Assembly: GCA_051746985.1 (NCBI GenBank)
Contig: JBNJFP010000031.1
Span: 1-36,166 of the forward strand
Origin: Fodinibius sp051746985
GTDB lineage: Bacteria; Bacteroidota; Rhodothermia; Balneolales; Balneolaceae
Reading direction: 5' to 3'
Length of the DNA stretch: 36,166 bases
In this document: positions 1 through 8,395 of the stretch, piece by piece
Numbering within the stretch: position 1 is the first letter of the stretch
How the letters are laid out: each line of letters opens with the position of its first letter
Made by a program: the position numbers and the translations under genes
The notes under the pieces: model-generated
Database searches by the model: none
What the model saw: only the letters and a program-made list of their open reading frames with translations
What the model was told of the DNA's origin: nothing

Positions 1-198
1 ATGGTCATCAAATCAGGGGAAGAAGATACCGGCAAATGGGTGACCTTTGAGCGTAATTTGGTAGAAGATTACCGCGAGCGATTTGGCGATGATCCCCCAA
101 GACATCCGCTCGCAATATTAATTCTGAGCGACGGCAACAGCACAAATACCCACGTGAAGGCAGACTATGACGACATCGTGCTAAAACCAAAAAAGTAA
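1..198 (+). CDS. DUF3047 domain protein, C-terminal fragment
   Basis: This is the last 65 residues of a protein cut by the left edge. The ATG at position 1 is probably an internal Met, because the reading frame is open from the first base and the fragment already resembles the end of a domain. The pattern of Glu-Arg-Asn-Leu, then Glu-Asp-Tyr-Arg-x-x-Phe-Gly and a Pro-Pro pair, followed by a hydrophobic strand and a closing 'YDDI' strand, matches my memory of the C-terminal end of DUF3047 proteins. These are exported or periplasmic proteins of unknown function with a jelly-roll-like fold. No role can be inferred from this fragment. The MMPL transporter follows on the same strand after about 75 bases, so the two may share a transcript. 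The family call is from memory only. Confidence 0.6.
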   Translation: MVIKSGEEDTGKWVTFERNLVEDYRERFGDDPPRHPLAILILSDGNSTNTHVKADYDDIVLKPKK

Positions 199-273
199 AT
201 CGACTATTCATTACAGAAATTTTTATAAAATCATTAACTTCACTGCCTTTCAAAAAATAATCTTCCTGCATTG

Positions 274-2778
274 ATGGATAAAATTCTCCATTTCTTACGT
301 CCACTTATAAAGCTTAATGCCACCCATCCTTTTTGGGTATTAGCTATTGGGATCATATCAGCGACTATTATGGGCAGCTACGCTGTGCAGTTAAAAGTTG
401 ATACCGACCTGGCGAATCTGCTCCCAAAGCAAAATCCCCACGTTTTAGCCCTTGAAAAACTTCAGGATACGGTAGGTGGAGAAACAGCGATGGAAGTGGC
501 CGTAAAATCTCCCAGCTTTGAAGACAATAAGCGGTTTATTGAAGATTTGACCCGTCAGAGTCTCAAGCTGTATGATGAGGAATCCGATCGCTACTTTTTT
601 AAGCGGGCCGAGTTCCGTAAAGAAACCGACTTTTTAGAAGATAACGCCCTTTATTTTGCTACCTCAGACGAGCTGTCCGATATAAAATCGTATCTCGAAA
701 GTGAAATCCAGAAAGCCAAAGAAGAGGCCAATCCCTTTCTGGTCGATTTTGATGAAGAGGAGGAAGCCCCAGATACCGATATCAGTGAGTTTGAAGAAAG
801 CTACGACGAAATTATTCCCGCTGAATACCCCATTAGTTCGGATAGCACTGTGGCGGTACTAAAGCTGTATCCCACGGGCTCCAAAAGCGACTTGGATTAC
901 CTGCGCCGCACCTTTGCCTCTTATGATTCACTGCTGACCCACGAAGTAATTCCGGAAAATTATAATGCCGAGATGCAGGTCGAGTACGGGGGACGCCTAA
1001 AGCGTCACCTCTCGGAAATTGACTCCATCATGAACGATGTCTTCAGCAGCTTTGCCTCCGGGATATCAAGCGTGCTGCTGCTGGTGATGCTCTACTTTTC
1101 TTTCAAAAAATATATCAACTACCGCCGTGGAAACAGCGAAGACAAAAAGCACGGACTTTGGGATCACCTGATCCGCATGCCGGTACCGATTTTTGTGATT
1201 GGTACGCCATTAATGGTAAGCCTCGCATGGACATTCGGCGTTACCTACTTTGCCCTTGGCACGCTCAACACCATGACCTCCGTACTATTTGTCATTCTTT
1301 TCGGGATGGGCATCGACTACGGCATCCACTTTTATGCCCGATATATTGAATTTCGTGCCGGCGGCAAGCCGATCCTCGAATCCCTCTATGATACCTATGA
1401 CAACACCGGATCCGCAATATTGGTAAGCGGATTAACCACCGCATTTTCGCTGTTTGTGCTGGTACTGGCGCAATTTAGAGGATTTTCTGAATTTGGATTT
1501 ATAGCCGGATCGGGTATCATTTTGGCGTTGCTGTGCATGCTCTTTATTATGCCGTCCATCTTGGTCATTTTCGAGCGCATGAACTGGATTTTGTTCAGCA
1601 AAAGCGATGTATCTCAAAAGCAGTCACAAGGAATCTTCCATCGCTATCCCTTTGCCCGTACCATTGTGGTGATGGGGTTATTGGTTTCAGTAACGGTTGG
1701 ATTTAACTATGACCATCTGCGATTCCAATATAATTTTGGTGATTTGGAGCCGGAATTCCCAGAGTATGCTGAATTTAATGAACTTGAAAACCAGGTTTCC
1801 AGCTCGGATAAACGAAATCCCGCATATATTCTGGCTGATAATCAGGAACAGGTGATCGAGATACTGGAGAAACTTCGTCATAAAATGCGTTCCGATACCA
1901 CCAGTCCTACTATCCTGGATGTAGAAGCGCTGCCCGAGCGTTTTCCCCCTTCTGATACAGCCGCTAACAATAAACTGCAGGAGATCGCTGAAGTTCGTGA
2001 GCTGCTTGATGATCCATTTCTGAAAGAACAGGACGATGAAGATCTTGATAAACTACGACAGGCCGCCCAAACCCAATCTCAACTCGAGATCGATCAGATC
2101 CCCGATTATTTTAAAAGTCAATTTGTGACCCAAGATGGAGAGATCGGCAACTTTGTGGTCGTTTATCCCAGCGTGGGCCTATCCGATGGACAAAAATCCA
2201 TCGCTTTTAAAAACGATGTTGGCAAAGTTGAGTTGGACAGCGGAGAAACATTTTACGCAGCCAGCACCTCCATCATCGCGGCCGAAATGCTCGAGCTTAT
2301 GCGTAGCGAAAGTCCGTGGATGGTAGGAGCCACCTTTATGATGGTTTTCTTTTTAATGCTCGTCGCGTTCCGCTCTCTGCGCTGGGCTATCATAGCTATG
2401 CTTCCGCTTGTAGTAGGCCTGCTGTTTTTGTTCGGTATTATGATGGTAACCGGTATGATGTTCAATTTCTATAACCTTGTTGTGTTACCGGCTATTCTTG
2501 GGATAGGAGAAGACAATGGCGTACATTTGGCAAGTCGCTATCGTGAGGAGGGCAAGAACAGCATGTGGGATGTGCTGTCGAGCACGGGACAGCATGTTAC
2601 CATTGGATCATTCACCACGATGCTGGGATTCTCGGGATTGCTTTTTACCAACCACCCGGGATTGCAGTCACTGGGTACCATGGCCGTTATTGGCATTGGA
2701 ATGACCTTAGTTGCAGGACTTACGTTTTTGCCGGCGCTTATACAATGGCTCGAAGATACCGACCGGATTAGGTATTAG
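274..2778 (+). CDS. MMPL/RND-superfamily membrane transporter
   Basis: This 834-residue inner-membrane protein has the two-fold RND/MMPL layout. There is an N-terminal membrane helix (about residues 15-40), a large extracytoplasmic loop (about 40-255), a bundle of helices (about 255-430), a second helix and loop from about 460, and a final helix bundle (about 690-830). The charged intramembrane motif occurs in both halves: GMGIDYG at 344-350 and GIGEDNG at 743-749, each with an acidic residue of the type that couples these carriers to the proton gradient. At about 830 residues it is in the MMPL/HpnN-like size range, smaller than AcrB-type pumps. The first loop holds an acidic run near residues 160-180. 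Substrate is unknown; lipids, hopanoids or hydrophobic compounds are usual for the family. A TTG three bases upstream (271) is an alternative start; I prefer the ATG. No clear Shine-Dalgarno is seen. It is convergent with trkH. Confidence 0.85.
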   Translation: MDKILHFLRPLIKLNATHPFWVLAIGIISATIMGSYAVQLKVDTDLANLLPKQNPHVLALEKLQDTVGGETAMEVAVKSPSFEDNKRFIEDLTRQSLKLYDEESDRYFFKRAEFRKETDFLEDNALYFATSDELSDIKSYLESEIQKAKEEANPFLVDFDEEEEAPDTDISEFEESYDEIIPAEYPISSDSTVAVLKLYPTGSKSDLDYLRRTFASYDSLLTHEVIPENYNAEMQVEYGGRLKRHLSEIDSIMNDVFSSFASGISSVLLLVMLYFSFKKYINYRRGNSEDKKHGLWDHLIRMPVPIFVIGTPLMVSLAWTFGVTYFALGTLNTMTSVLFVILFGMGIDYGIHFYARYIEFRAGGKPILESLYDTYDNTGSAILVSGLTTAFSLFVLVLAQFRGFSEFGFIAGSGIILALLCMLFIMPSILVIFERMNWILFSKSDVSQKQSQGIFHRYPFARTIVVMGLLVSVTVGFNYDHLRFQYNFGDLEPEFPEYAEFNELENQVSSSDKRNPAYILADNQEQVIEILEKLRHKMRSDTTSPTILDVEALPERFPPSDTAANNKLQEIAEVRELLDDPFLKEQDDEDLDKLRQAAQTQSQLEIDQIPDYFKSQFVTQDGEIGNFVVVYPSVGLSDGQKSIAFKNDVGKVELDSGETFYAASTSIIAAEMLELMRSESPWMVGATFMMVFFLMLVAFRSLRWAIIAMLPLVVGLLFLFGIMMVTGMMFNFYNLVVLPAILGIGEDNGVHLASRYREEGKNSMWDVLSSTGQHVTIGSFTTMLGFSGLLFTNHPGLQSLGTMAVIGIGMTLVAGLTFLPALIQWLEDTDRIRY

Positions 2779-2834
2779 ACTTTATTATTTTCAAATCTAA
2801 TATCTCACATTTTCCGTTTCACATTCATCTAAAA

Positions 2835-4349
2835 TCATTGTTTCCAAAAAGTAGGAGAGAAGATAATAAGGACCGTGAAAATTTCGAGTCGCCCAATCAT
2901 CATCAAAATAATGAGCACCCATTTGCCGATAATAGGAATTTGTGCATAATTGTCAGTGGGTCCGAACTCTCCCCATCCGGGACCAATATTTCCAAGACAC
3001 GCGATGCTGGCTCCAATAGCCGATTCCATATCGTATCCCATCATGGCCATAATCAGGGCACCAATCCCAAAAACAATAAGGTACAGCACAAAGAAGCTTA
3101 GTACCGTACGCTGAATATTACGGTCGATGGTTTTGTCACCAATTCGAATGGGGAGTACAGCCTTGGGGTGAACAATTTGTTTTATTTCGCGAAATGAATT
3201 TCGGATGATGATCATCCACCGAATCATCTTTACCCCACCACCTGTTGAGCCGGCAGAGCTGCCGGTAAAAAATAGCAGGAACAAAAAGAATGCACCAAAA
3301 GAATGCCACAGCTCGTAGTCATCGGTGCCAAACCCGGTCGTTGTAATAATAGCTACCGCCTGGAAGGCACCGGACCGCAGGGCACTGCCAAAATCGTATT
3401 CATTTAAAAGCCATAGCGATCCACTTATTGCTACAATAGAAATGGCGGTAACCAAGGTGTAAAATCGAATTTCACGATTGTTAAAAAAGGATTGGGTATT
3501 TCCCTTAATAAGGCGAAAGTGCATCGCAAAATTGATGCCGGCTAAAAACATGAAAAGGGTAATTACCACATCGATATAGGCCGAATCGAAGGCGGCAATA
3601 CTGGCATTTTTGGTTGAAAATCCGCCGGTAGCCAGAGTGGCAAAGGCATGGTTAATAGCCTCAAACCAATCCATAGAGGGATGAGCCCAGAGCAAAAGAA
3701 ATTCGACGCCGGTGAATGCCACATAAACGCCCCACAGAAGTTTGGCCGTTTCCTGCACCCGGGGGGTTAGCTTGTCGGTAGTAGGGCCTGGAGATTCTGC
3801 CTGAAAAAGCTGCATCCCGCCAACTCCCAATAAAGGCAAAATGGCTATGGACAAAACGATGATACCCATTCCTCCCAGCCAGTGTGCCAGCGAACGCCAA
3901 AAAAGCATGCTTTGGGGAAGAGACTCGATTTCTGGGTTGGTAAATCCCCAGCTTGTGGTACCCCCCAAAATAGTGGCTCCCGTGGTAGATAAGCCACTCA
4001 TCGTTTCGAAGACTGCATCCGTATAGCTTGGGAGTATCCCGGAAATTAAAAAGGGCAAACCACCTACCAATGAAAGAAACAGCCAGGTAAGGCTGACAAT
4101 CAAAAAGCCTTCACGGATGCGTAATTCTTTATCAGGGGGAAACAGGAAATACAAGATTCCACCAACGCCAAAAGCAATAGAGGCCGAATACAGAAAAGTA
4201 TGCCAGACCTCTTCCTCGTAAACCAAAGCGATAATCATGGGCATGAGCAGGGCAAATCCCAGGAAAAATATAAACGCTCCCAGAATGCCAAATACCGTTG
4301 ATAAGTTAAATTGACCACGGCCTATGTTATCAATATACGTTTTAGGCAT
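2835..4349 (-). CDS. trkH: Trk-type potassium uptake protein, membrane subunit
   Basis: This 504-residue integral membrane protein is the ion-conducting subunit of a Trk K+ uptake system. The four pore loops of the SKT superfamily are visible, each with its filter glycine: STTG at 121-124, TGGF at 241-244, TTGFG at 337-341 and GNIGPG at 453-458. The helices between them and the LGGMGI segment (158-163) are typical of TrkH. The length matches the usual 480-510 residues. It is the second gene of a trkA-trkH operon: its ATG shares one base with the trkA stop codon (TAATG), so translation is probably coupled. The protein partners with the RCK-domain protein upstream, which gates the channel in response to nucleotides. 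In a salt-loving cell this would serve osmotic K+ accumulation, which is inference from context. Confidence 0.93.
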   Translation of the reverse strand: MPKTYIDNIGRGQFNLSTVFGILGAFIFFLGFALLMPMIIALVYEEEVWHTFLYSASIAFGVGGILYFLFPPDKELRIREGFLIVSLTWLFLSLVGGLPFLISGILPSYTDAVFETMSGLSTTGATILGGTTSWGFTNPEIESLPQSMLFWRSLAHWLGGMGIIVLSIAILPLLGVGGMQLFQAESPGPTTDKLTPRVQETAKLLWGVYVAFTGVEFLLLWAHPSMDWFEAINHAFATLATGGFSTKNASIAAFDSAYIDVVITLFMFLAGINFAMHFRLIKGNTQSFFNNREIRFYTLVTAISIVAISGSLWLLNEYDFGSALRSGAFQAVAIITTTGFGTDDYELWHSFGAFFLFLLFFTGSSAGSTGGGVKMIRWMIIIRNSFREIKQIVHPKAVLPIRIGDKTIDRNIQRTVLSFFVLYLIVFGIGALIMAMMGYDMESAIGASIACLGNIGPGWGEFGPTDNYAQIPIIGKWVLIILMMIGRLEIFTVLIIFSPTFWKQ

Positions 4350-5731
4350 TATTGAAAGAGTGAGGTTACCTTATCAATGGCTTCGGGCAGGCAGAAGATG
4401 ATGACGCGGTCGTTGGCTTGAATTTGGGATTTACCGGTGGCTATAGCAGACGAATTATTTCTTAAAATGCCGCCAATGACACACCCATCGGGAAAAGTAA
4501 TTTTATGAATTGGCTTTTTGGTAATTTTTGATTTTGGAGCAGCCTGCAGCTCAATAACTTCTGCTTTGATGCCTTGAAGGGCGGTTACGGATATCACACG
4601 TCCGCCCCGCACATGCCGGTGAATCTCGTTTGAGGCCGCCGATTTTTTGTTAATAGCGGCATCGAGTCCGATCGTATGACTCAGGGGGATGTAATCTGAT
4701 TTCGAAACCAGCGCAACCGTTTTGTGTACTTCTAAATGTTTGGCCATCAGACACGAAATAATATTGGACTCCTCATCTTCGGTAACAGATATAAAGGCGT
4801 CGGTATCCGTAATGCCTTCGGTAGCCAGCAGGTCTGGGTCGGTGGGATTGCCATTTAACACCAGCACTTCTTTTAATTCTTTCGCCAACTCTTCGGCAGT
4901 GTCATAATCGGGCTCAATTAATTTGATATTCCATTTTTTTTCATCCTCGCAAAGGATGCGCGCAATCATTGCTCCAATGGCCGTTCCGCCGGCAATCATT
5001 ACGCGGTTAATTTCCATTTCAGGTTTGCCGGTCGTTTTTACGACTTTGGGTATGTTGTGGGTCTCAGCCAGAATAAACACCTGATCGAGTGCTTGAATTG
5101 TGACTTTGCCGTTGGGGATGATCGTCAATCCTTTTCGGGCAATAGCAACCACGCGAAAGGTAATATCGGAATTCTCGCGGGCATAATCGTTTAGTGACTT
5201 ACCCACCAGGGGCGACTCCTTGCCAATGCGCATCCCAATCATCTGCATTTTGCCGTCGGCCAGTGTTACTAAATCGTTAGCAGATGCCCGCTTGATGAGG
5301 CGTACAATTTCCTGTGCGGCACTCAGCTCCGGATGGATTAGGACATCGATACCCAGATCGATAGGTTTTAGTGGAGCATTGGGACGCGAAAGTTCATCGC
5401 TGCGAATGCGAGCTATAACCATCTCGGCCCCCAGACGCTTACTCATCATCGAGGCAATCATATTCACCTCGTCGATACTGGTTACGGCAATGAGGATATC
5501 GGCATCTTTAACGCCGGTATCGACCAAATCTTTGGCTGATGTGGCATTGCCTTCGTGGGTAAGAACATCCAGATTTTCAGATACCTTATCAAGGCATTCG
5601 CGGTCTCGGTCCAACACAATAACATCGTGTTTTTCTTTCGATAAAACGCTTGCCAAGTCATATCCGATTTCGCCGGCGCCAATAATAACTATTTTCAAAT
5701 CAGATCTCGGTTTATTCCAAAAAGTACGCAT
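4349..5731 (-). CDS. trkA: Trk system regulatory NAD-binding subunit
   Basis: This 460-residue cytoplasmic protein has two RCK modules, each a Rossmann nucleotide-binding fold plus a C-terminal TrkA_C ligand domain, which is the full-length TrkA architecture. The first nucleotide loop is GAGEIG at residues 18-23, followed by the acidic end of strand 2 (VLDRD). The second Rossmann domain starts near residue 243 with AGGTAIG, and a second TrkA_C-like domain closes the protein (about 375-460). TrkA binds NAD/NADH or ATP/ADP and controls the TrkH pore. It is first in the operon and its stop overlaps the trkH start by one base. The upstream region (5732-5874) is shared with the divergent AtuA-like gene. 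There is a 12-residue lead before the first strand, but no later Met offers a better start. Confidence 0.93.
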   Translation of the reverse strand: MRTFWNKPRSDLKIVIIGAGEIGYDLASVLSKEKHDVIVLDRDRECLDKVSENLDVLTHEGNATSAKDLVDTGVKDADILIAVTSIDEVNMIASMMSKRLGAEMVIARIRSDELSRPNAPLKPIDLGIDVLIHPELSAAQEIVRLIKRASANDLVTLADGKMQMIGMRIGKESPLVGKSLNDYARENSDITFRVVAIARKGLTIIPNGKVTIQALDQVFILAETHNIPKVVKTTGKPEMEINRVMIAGGTAIGAMIARILCEDEKKWNIKLIEPDYDTAEELAKELKEVLVLNGNPTDPDLLATEGITDTDAFISVTEDEESNIISCLMAKHLEVHKTVALVSKSDYIPLSHTIGLDAAINKKSAASNEIHRHVRGGRVISVTALQGIKAEVIELQAAPKSKITKKPIHKITFPDGCVIGGILRNNSSAIATGKSQIQANDRVIIFCLPEAIDKVTSLFQ

Positions 5732-5874
5732 AAAGTCAGAAAGTACTGCTACAATCGCAACACTTTTAATTTCTTCTCACCTGGAACATCGGGCCATCGT
5801 GTAAACATTTTTATAGTGTTCCTGCAAATCTTATCTTCTGTGCAGATAAAAGTTTAACCCAAAACATCAGTGAC

Positions 5875-7239
5875 GTGAAAGATTCAATCAGGATTGCATC
5901 AGGACAAGGATTTTGGGGCGATTTGCCCAATGCTCCCATCAACCAGGTACGAAAGGGGCCCATTGATTATTTAGTGATGGATTATCTGGCCGAGGTGACC
6001 ATGTCGATCATGCAAAAACAAAAATTGCGTAATCCTGATTATGGGTATGCCCGTGATTTTGTGGGGGTGATCAGCGAAATATTACCGGATATTGCTGAGC
6101 GTGGCATCAAGGTTATTTCTAACGCCGGCGGGGTAAATCCGGAAGCATGCAAGGAAAAAATTTTGGAAGCTATTGAAGAACAGGGGCACGAAGATATTAA
6201 GGTGGCCGTGGTAGATGGCGATAATATTCTTGGGGATCTTGAGGGGCTGATCGAAGATGGGCATCAGCTTGCCAATATGGAAACCGGCAAACCTATTACG
6301 GAGATTAAAGATGAGCTGCTGAGCGCCAACGTATATTTCGGCTCGCGTCCGATTGTGGAGGCGCTTAATAAAGGAGCAGATATCGTAGTAACAGGTCGGG
6401 TTACTGATACCGGCCTGACACTGGCACCGATGATACATGAATTTGACTGGTCATTTGATGATTATGATAAAATGTCCGCGGGAACCATTGCCGGACACAT
6501 TATTGAATGTGGGGCACAGGTTTCGGGAGGGAACTTTACCGACTGGGAAAAAGTGGACGATTTTGTGGATATTGGATTTCCCATTATTGAGGCGCAGCCT
6601 AATGGCAATTTTTATGTGACCAAGCACGAGGGCACCGGCGGATTGATTAGTGAACAAACCGTAAAGGAACAGCTTCTTTATGAGATTGGCGATCCCGCCG
6701 AATACATTACCCCCGATTGTATTGCCGATTTTACTTCTATTACATTGGAAGCTGCAGGAGTGAACCGCGTAAAGGTATCAGGCATAAAAGGACGTCCGGA
6801 AACCGATACGTACAAGATTTCTGCAAGCTATAACGATGGATATAAATTGTCCTCAACGCTGGTATATTCTTGGCCTCATGCGCTAAAGAAAGCCCACAAG
6901 GCTGGCGAAATTCTGCAGGGCCGGGCCGATGCTTTGGATTTAAATTATGATGAATTTAGAATTGAATACGTAGGAGTTAACGGGTGCAGTGAGCAGCCGA
7001 TAACAGATGAGTTGCTTCAAGAAGAACATGAAGAAGTGCAGATGAGGGTATCTCTTTCTGGCAAAAGTAAAGACGATCTGAATCGTTTTGGCAAAGAGGT
7101 AGCACCACTTATTTTAACAGGCCCCAGCGGGGTTACAGGCTTTGCCGGTGGAAGGCCCAAAGCCAGCGAGATTGTTGCCTACTGGCCAGCTTTATTGGAT
7201 AAGAAAGCGGTTTCGACACGAGTACGTATCTATAGATAA
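5875..7239 (+). CDS. AtuA-like (DUF1446) protein
   Basis: This 454-residue protein resembles the acyclic terpene utilisation AtuA/DUF1446 family: the opening IASGQGFWGD segment, a GxGADIVVTGRVTD-type segment (KGADIVVTGR near residue 164), AGHIIECGAQ, and a long C-terminal half with TGPSGVTGFAGGRP near the end. In Pseudomonas, AtuA belongs to the citronellol/geraniol catabolic cluster, but its biochemistry is poorly defined and many bacteria carry the family without terpene genes. None of the other atu genes (carboxylase or acyl-CoA dehydrogenases) is in this window, so a terpene role is not supported here. The start is a GTG with no obvious Shine-Dalgarno, and no nearby ATG keeps the family N terminus. 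It is divergent from trkA and 86 bases upstream of a FAD oxidoreductase on the same strand. Confidence 0.8.
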   Translation: MKDSIRIASGQGFWGDLPNAPINQVRKGPIDYLVMDYLAEVTMSIMQKQKLRNPDYGYARDFVGVISEILPDIAERGIKVISNAGGVNPEACKEKILEAIEEQGHEDIKVAVVDGDNILGDLEGLIEDGHQLANMETGKPITEIKDELLSANVYFGSRPIVEALNKGADIVVTGRVTDTGLTLAPMIHEFDWSFDDYDKMSAGTIAGHIIECGAQVSGGNFTDWEKVDDFVDIGFPIIEAQPNGNFYVTKHEGTGGLISEQTVKEQLLYEIGDPAEYITPDCIADFTSITLEAAGVNRVKVSGIKGRPETDTYKISASYNDGYKLSSTLVYSWPHALKKAHKAGEILQGRADALDLNYDEFRIEYVGVNGCSEQPITDELLQEEHEEVQMRVSLSGKSKDDLNRFGKEVAPLILTGPSGVTGFAGGRPKASEIVAYWPALLDKKAVSTRVRIYR

Positions 7240-7325
7240 ATTTTAGAATTAACTTAGAATTTTGGTCGAATATTTCGGATTTTAACAGTCTATCATTTTC
7301 AACAGTAAAAAATTGCACCCTATAA

Positions 7326-8357
7326 ATGGTTATTGGAATTATTGGCGCAAGCATTTCGGGACTAATTGCCGGCAAACGTTTGGCTGATGCTGGTCACGAC
7401 GTCACTGTTATTGAGAAAAATCGTTCCCTCGGTGGCCGTCTCAAAACGATTAAGATGAATGATCTCAAAGTAGATGTTGGGCTAACTCATTTTGATGTTA
7501 ATACGAATACTTTTGGTTCTTTTGTTGATACGATGGAATCGGAAGGCGCGGTAAAAAAATGGACTAAAGAGTTTGGCTTATATGATGGATCGCAGCGTAT
7601 GGATGTAGATCCCAATGCCGATGCCCGCCAATATTATGTGGGTACGAAAGGGTTGCAAGTTCTGGCTACTCAAATGAGTCGCTGGGTTGACCTTAAATCT
7701 CAGGAAAAAGCTGGAGGGCTGACCTACATCGGTCCTGATCGATCGAAAAAGCGATCGTGGATGATTAATCTGACTGATGTCAGTGTTTTTGAATGTGATG
7801 CCGTTATTATTGCTACCTCAGCGGTTGATGCTTATGGAATCATACAAACGGCACAAAACAAAACGGCTACTCGTCGCATTATTCGTCACATCGATGAGGT
7901 GCAATATGATAGCTGTTTTTCTTTGGCGGTAACATTTGATCACGAGGTACCGGCATGGGAGGGCATTGAATGTGATAATAGTGGTGTACAATGGATTAGC
8001 AATGAATCCTCAAAACAGGAGGCTGACTATGCTGCCCTTGTAATTCAATCTACACATGAATTCTATCGCAAGCACTACCAAAAAAGTGAGGAACAAATTA
8101 AGGAGCTATTGCTCGATGAGGCTGCCGATGTGGTAGGTTCCTGGGCACGGCGTACAGCATTATCCCATCTGGAGAATTGGAAATATTTTAAAGCACGTAA
8201 CCCTATTAATGAATATTTTATGGAGTTGGAAATGGTAGATGCTCCGCTTGCGTTAATAGGAGACTACTTAGGTGGTTCTTCTCTGGAAAACGCCTTTGTA
8301 TCAGGATATAACCTGTCGGAATACTGGATTAATAAATATACCGAAGTTACTGCATAA
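7326..8357 (+). CDS. Renalase-like FAD-dependent oxidoreductase
   Basis: This is a 343-residue flavoprotein of the amine-oxidase/renalase type. The N-terminal Rossmann strand is followed by GASISG (7-12), then Glu30 at the end of strand 2 for the FAD ribose and the GGR signature at 36-38. Near the C terminus, GDYLGGSSLENAF matches the second FAD-binding motif of renalase-like proteins (GD followed by an SS-x-E segment). The length (about 320-345 residues) fits bacterial renalases better than full-size monoamine oxidases. The second glycine of the usual GxGxxG is Ser9, a small departure also seen in some relatives. Known members oxidise aberrant dihydropyridine nucleotides or small amines; the substrate here is unknown. 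The ABC exporter gene starts 38 bases downstream, so cotranscription is possible. Confidence 0.82.
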   Translation: MVIGIIGASISGLIAGKRLADAGHDVTVIEKNRSLGGRLKTIKMNDLKVDVGLTHFDVNTNTFGSFVDTMESEGAVKKWTKEFGLYDGSQRMDVDPNADARQYYVGTKGLQVLATQMSRWVDLKSQEKAGGLTYIGPDRSKKRSWMINLTDVSVFECDAVIIATSAVDAYGIIQTAQNKTATRRIIRHIDEVQYDSCFSLAVTFDHEVPAWEGIECDNSGVQWISNESSKQEADYAALVIQSTHEFYRKHYQKSEEQIKELLLDEAADVVGSWARRTALSHLENWKYFKARNPINEYFMELEMVDAPLALIGDYLGGSSLENAFVSGYNLSEYWINKYTEVTA

Positions 8358-8395
8358 TAATCTGAGAGAGTCAGATAGAAAACAGGAAGGTCCCC

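Noticed and set aside
5220..5804. Plus-strand open frame (194 codons) opposite trkA
   Set aside because: trkA on the minus strand has both RCK domains and couples to trkH; the opposite frame is composition-driven.
5831..5849. TTATCT/AGATAA repeat in the trkA-AtuA divergent gap
   Set aside because: Only six base pairs in an A+T-rich region and not perfectly extended; too weak to call as an operator.
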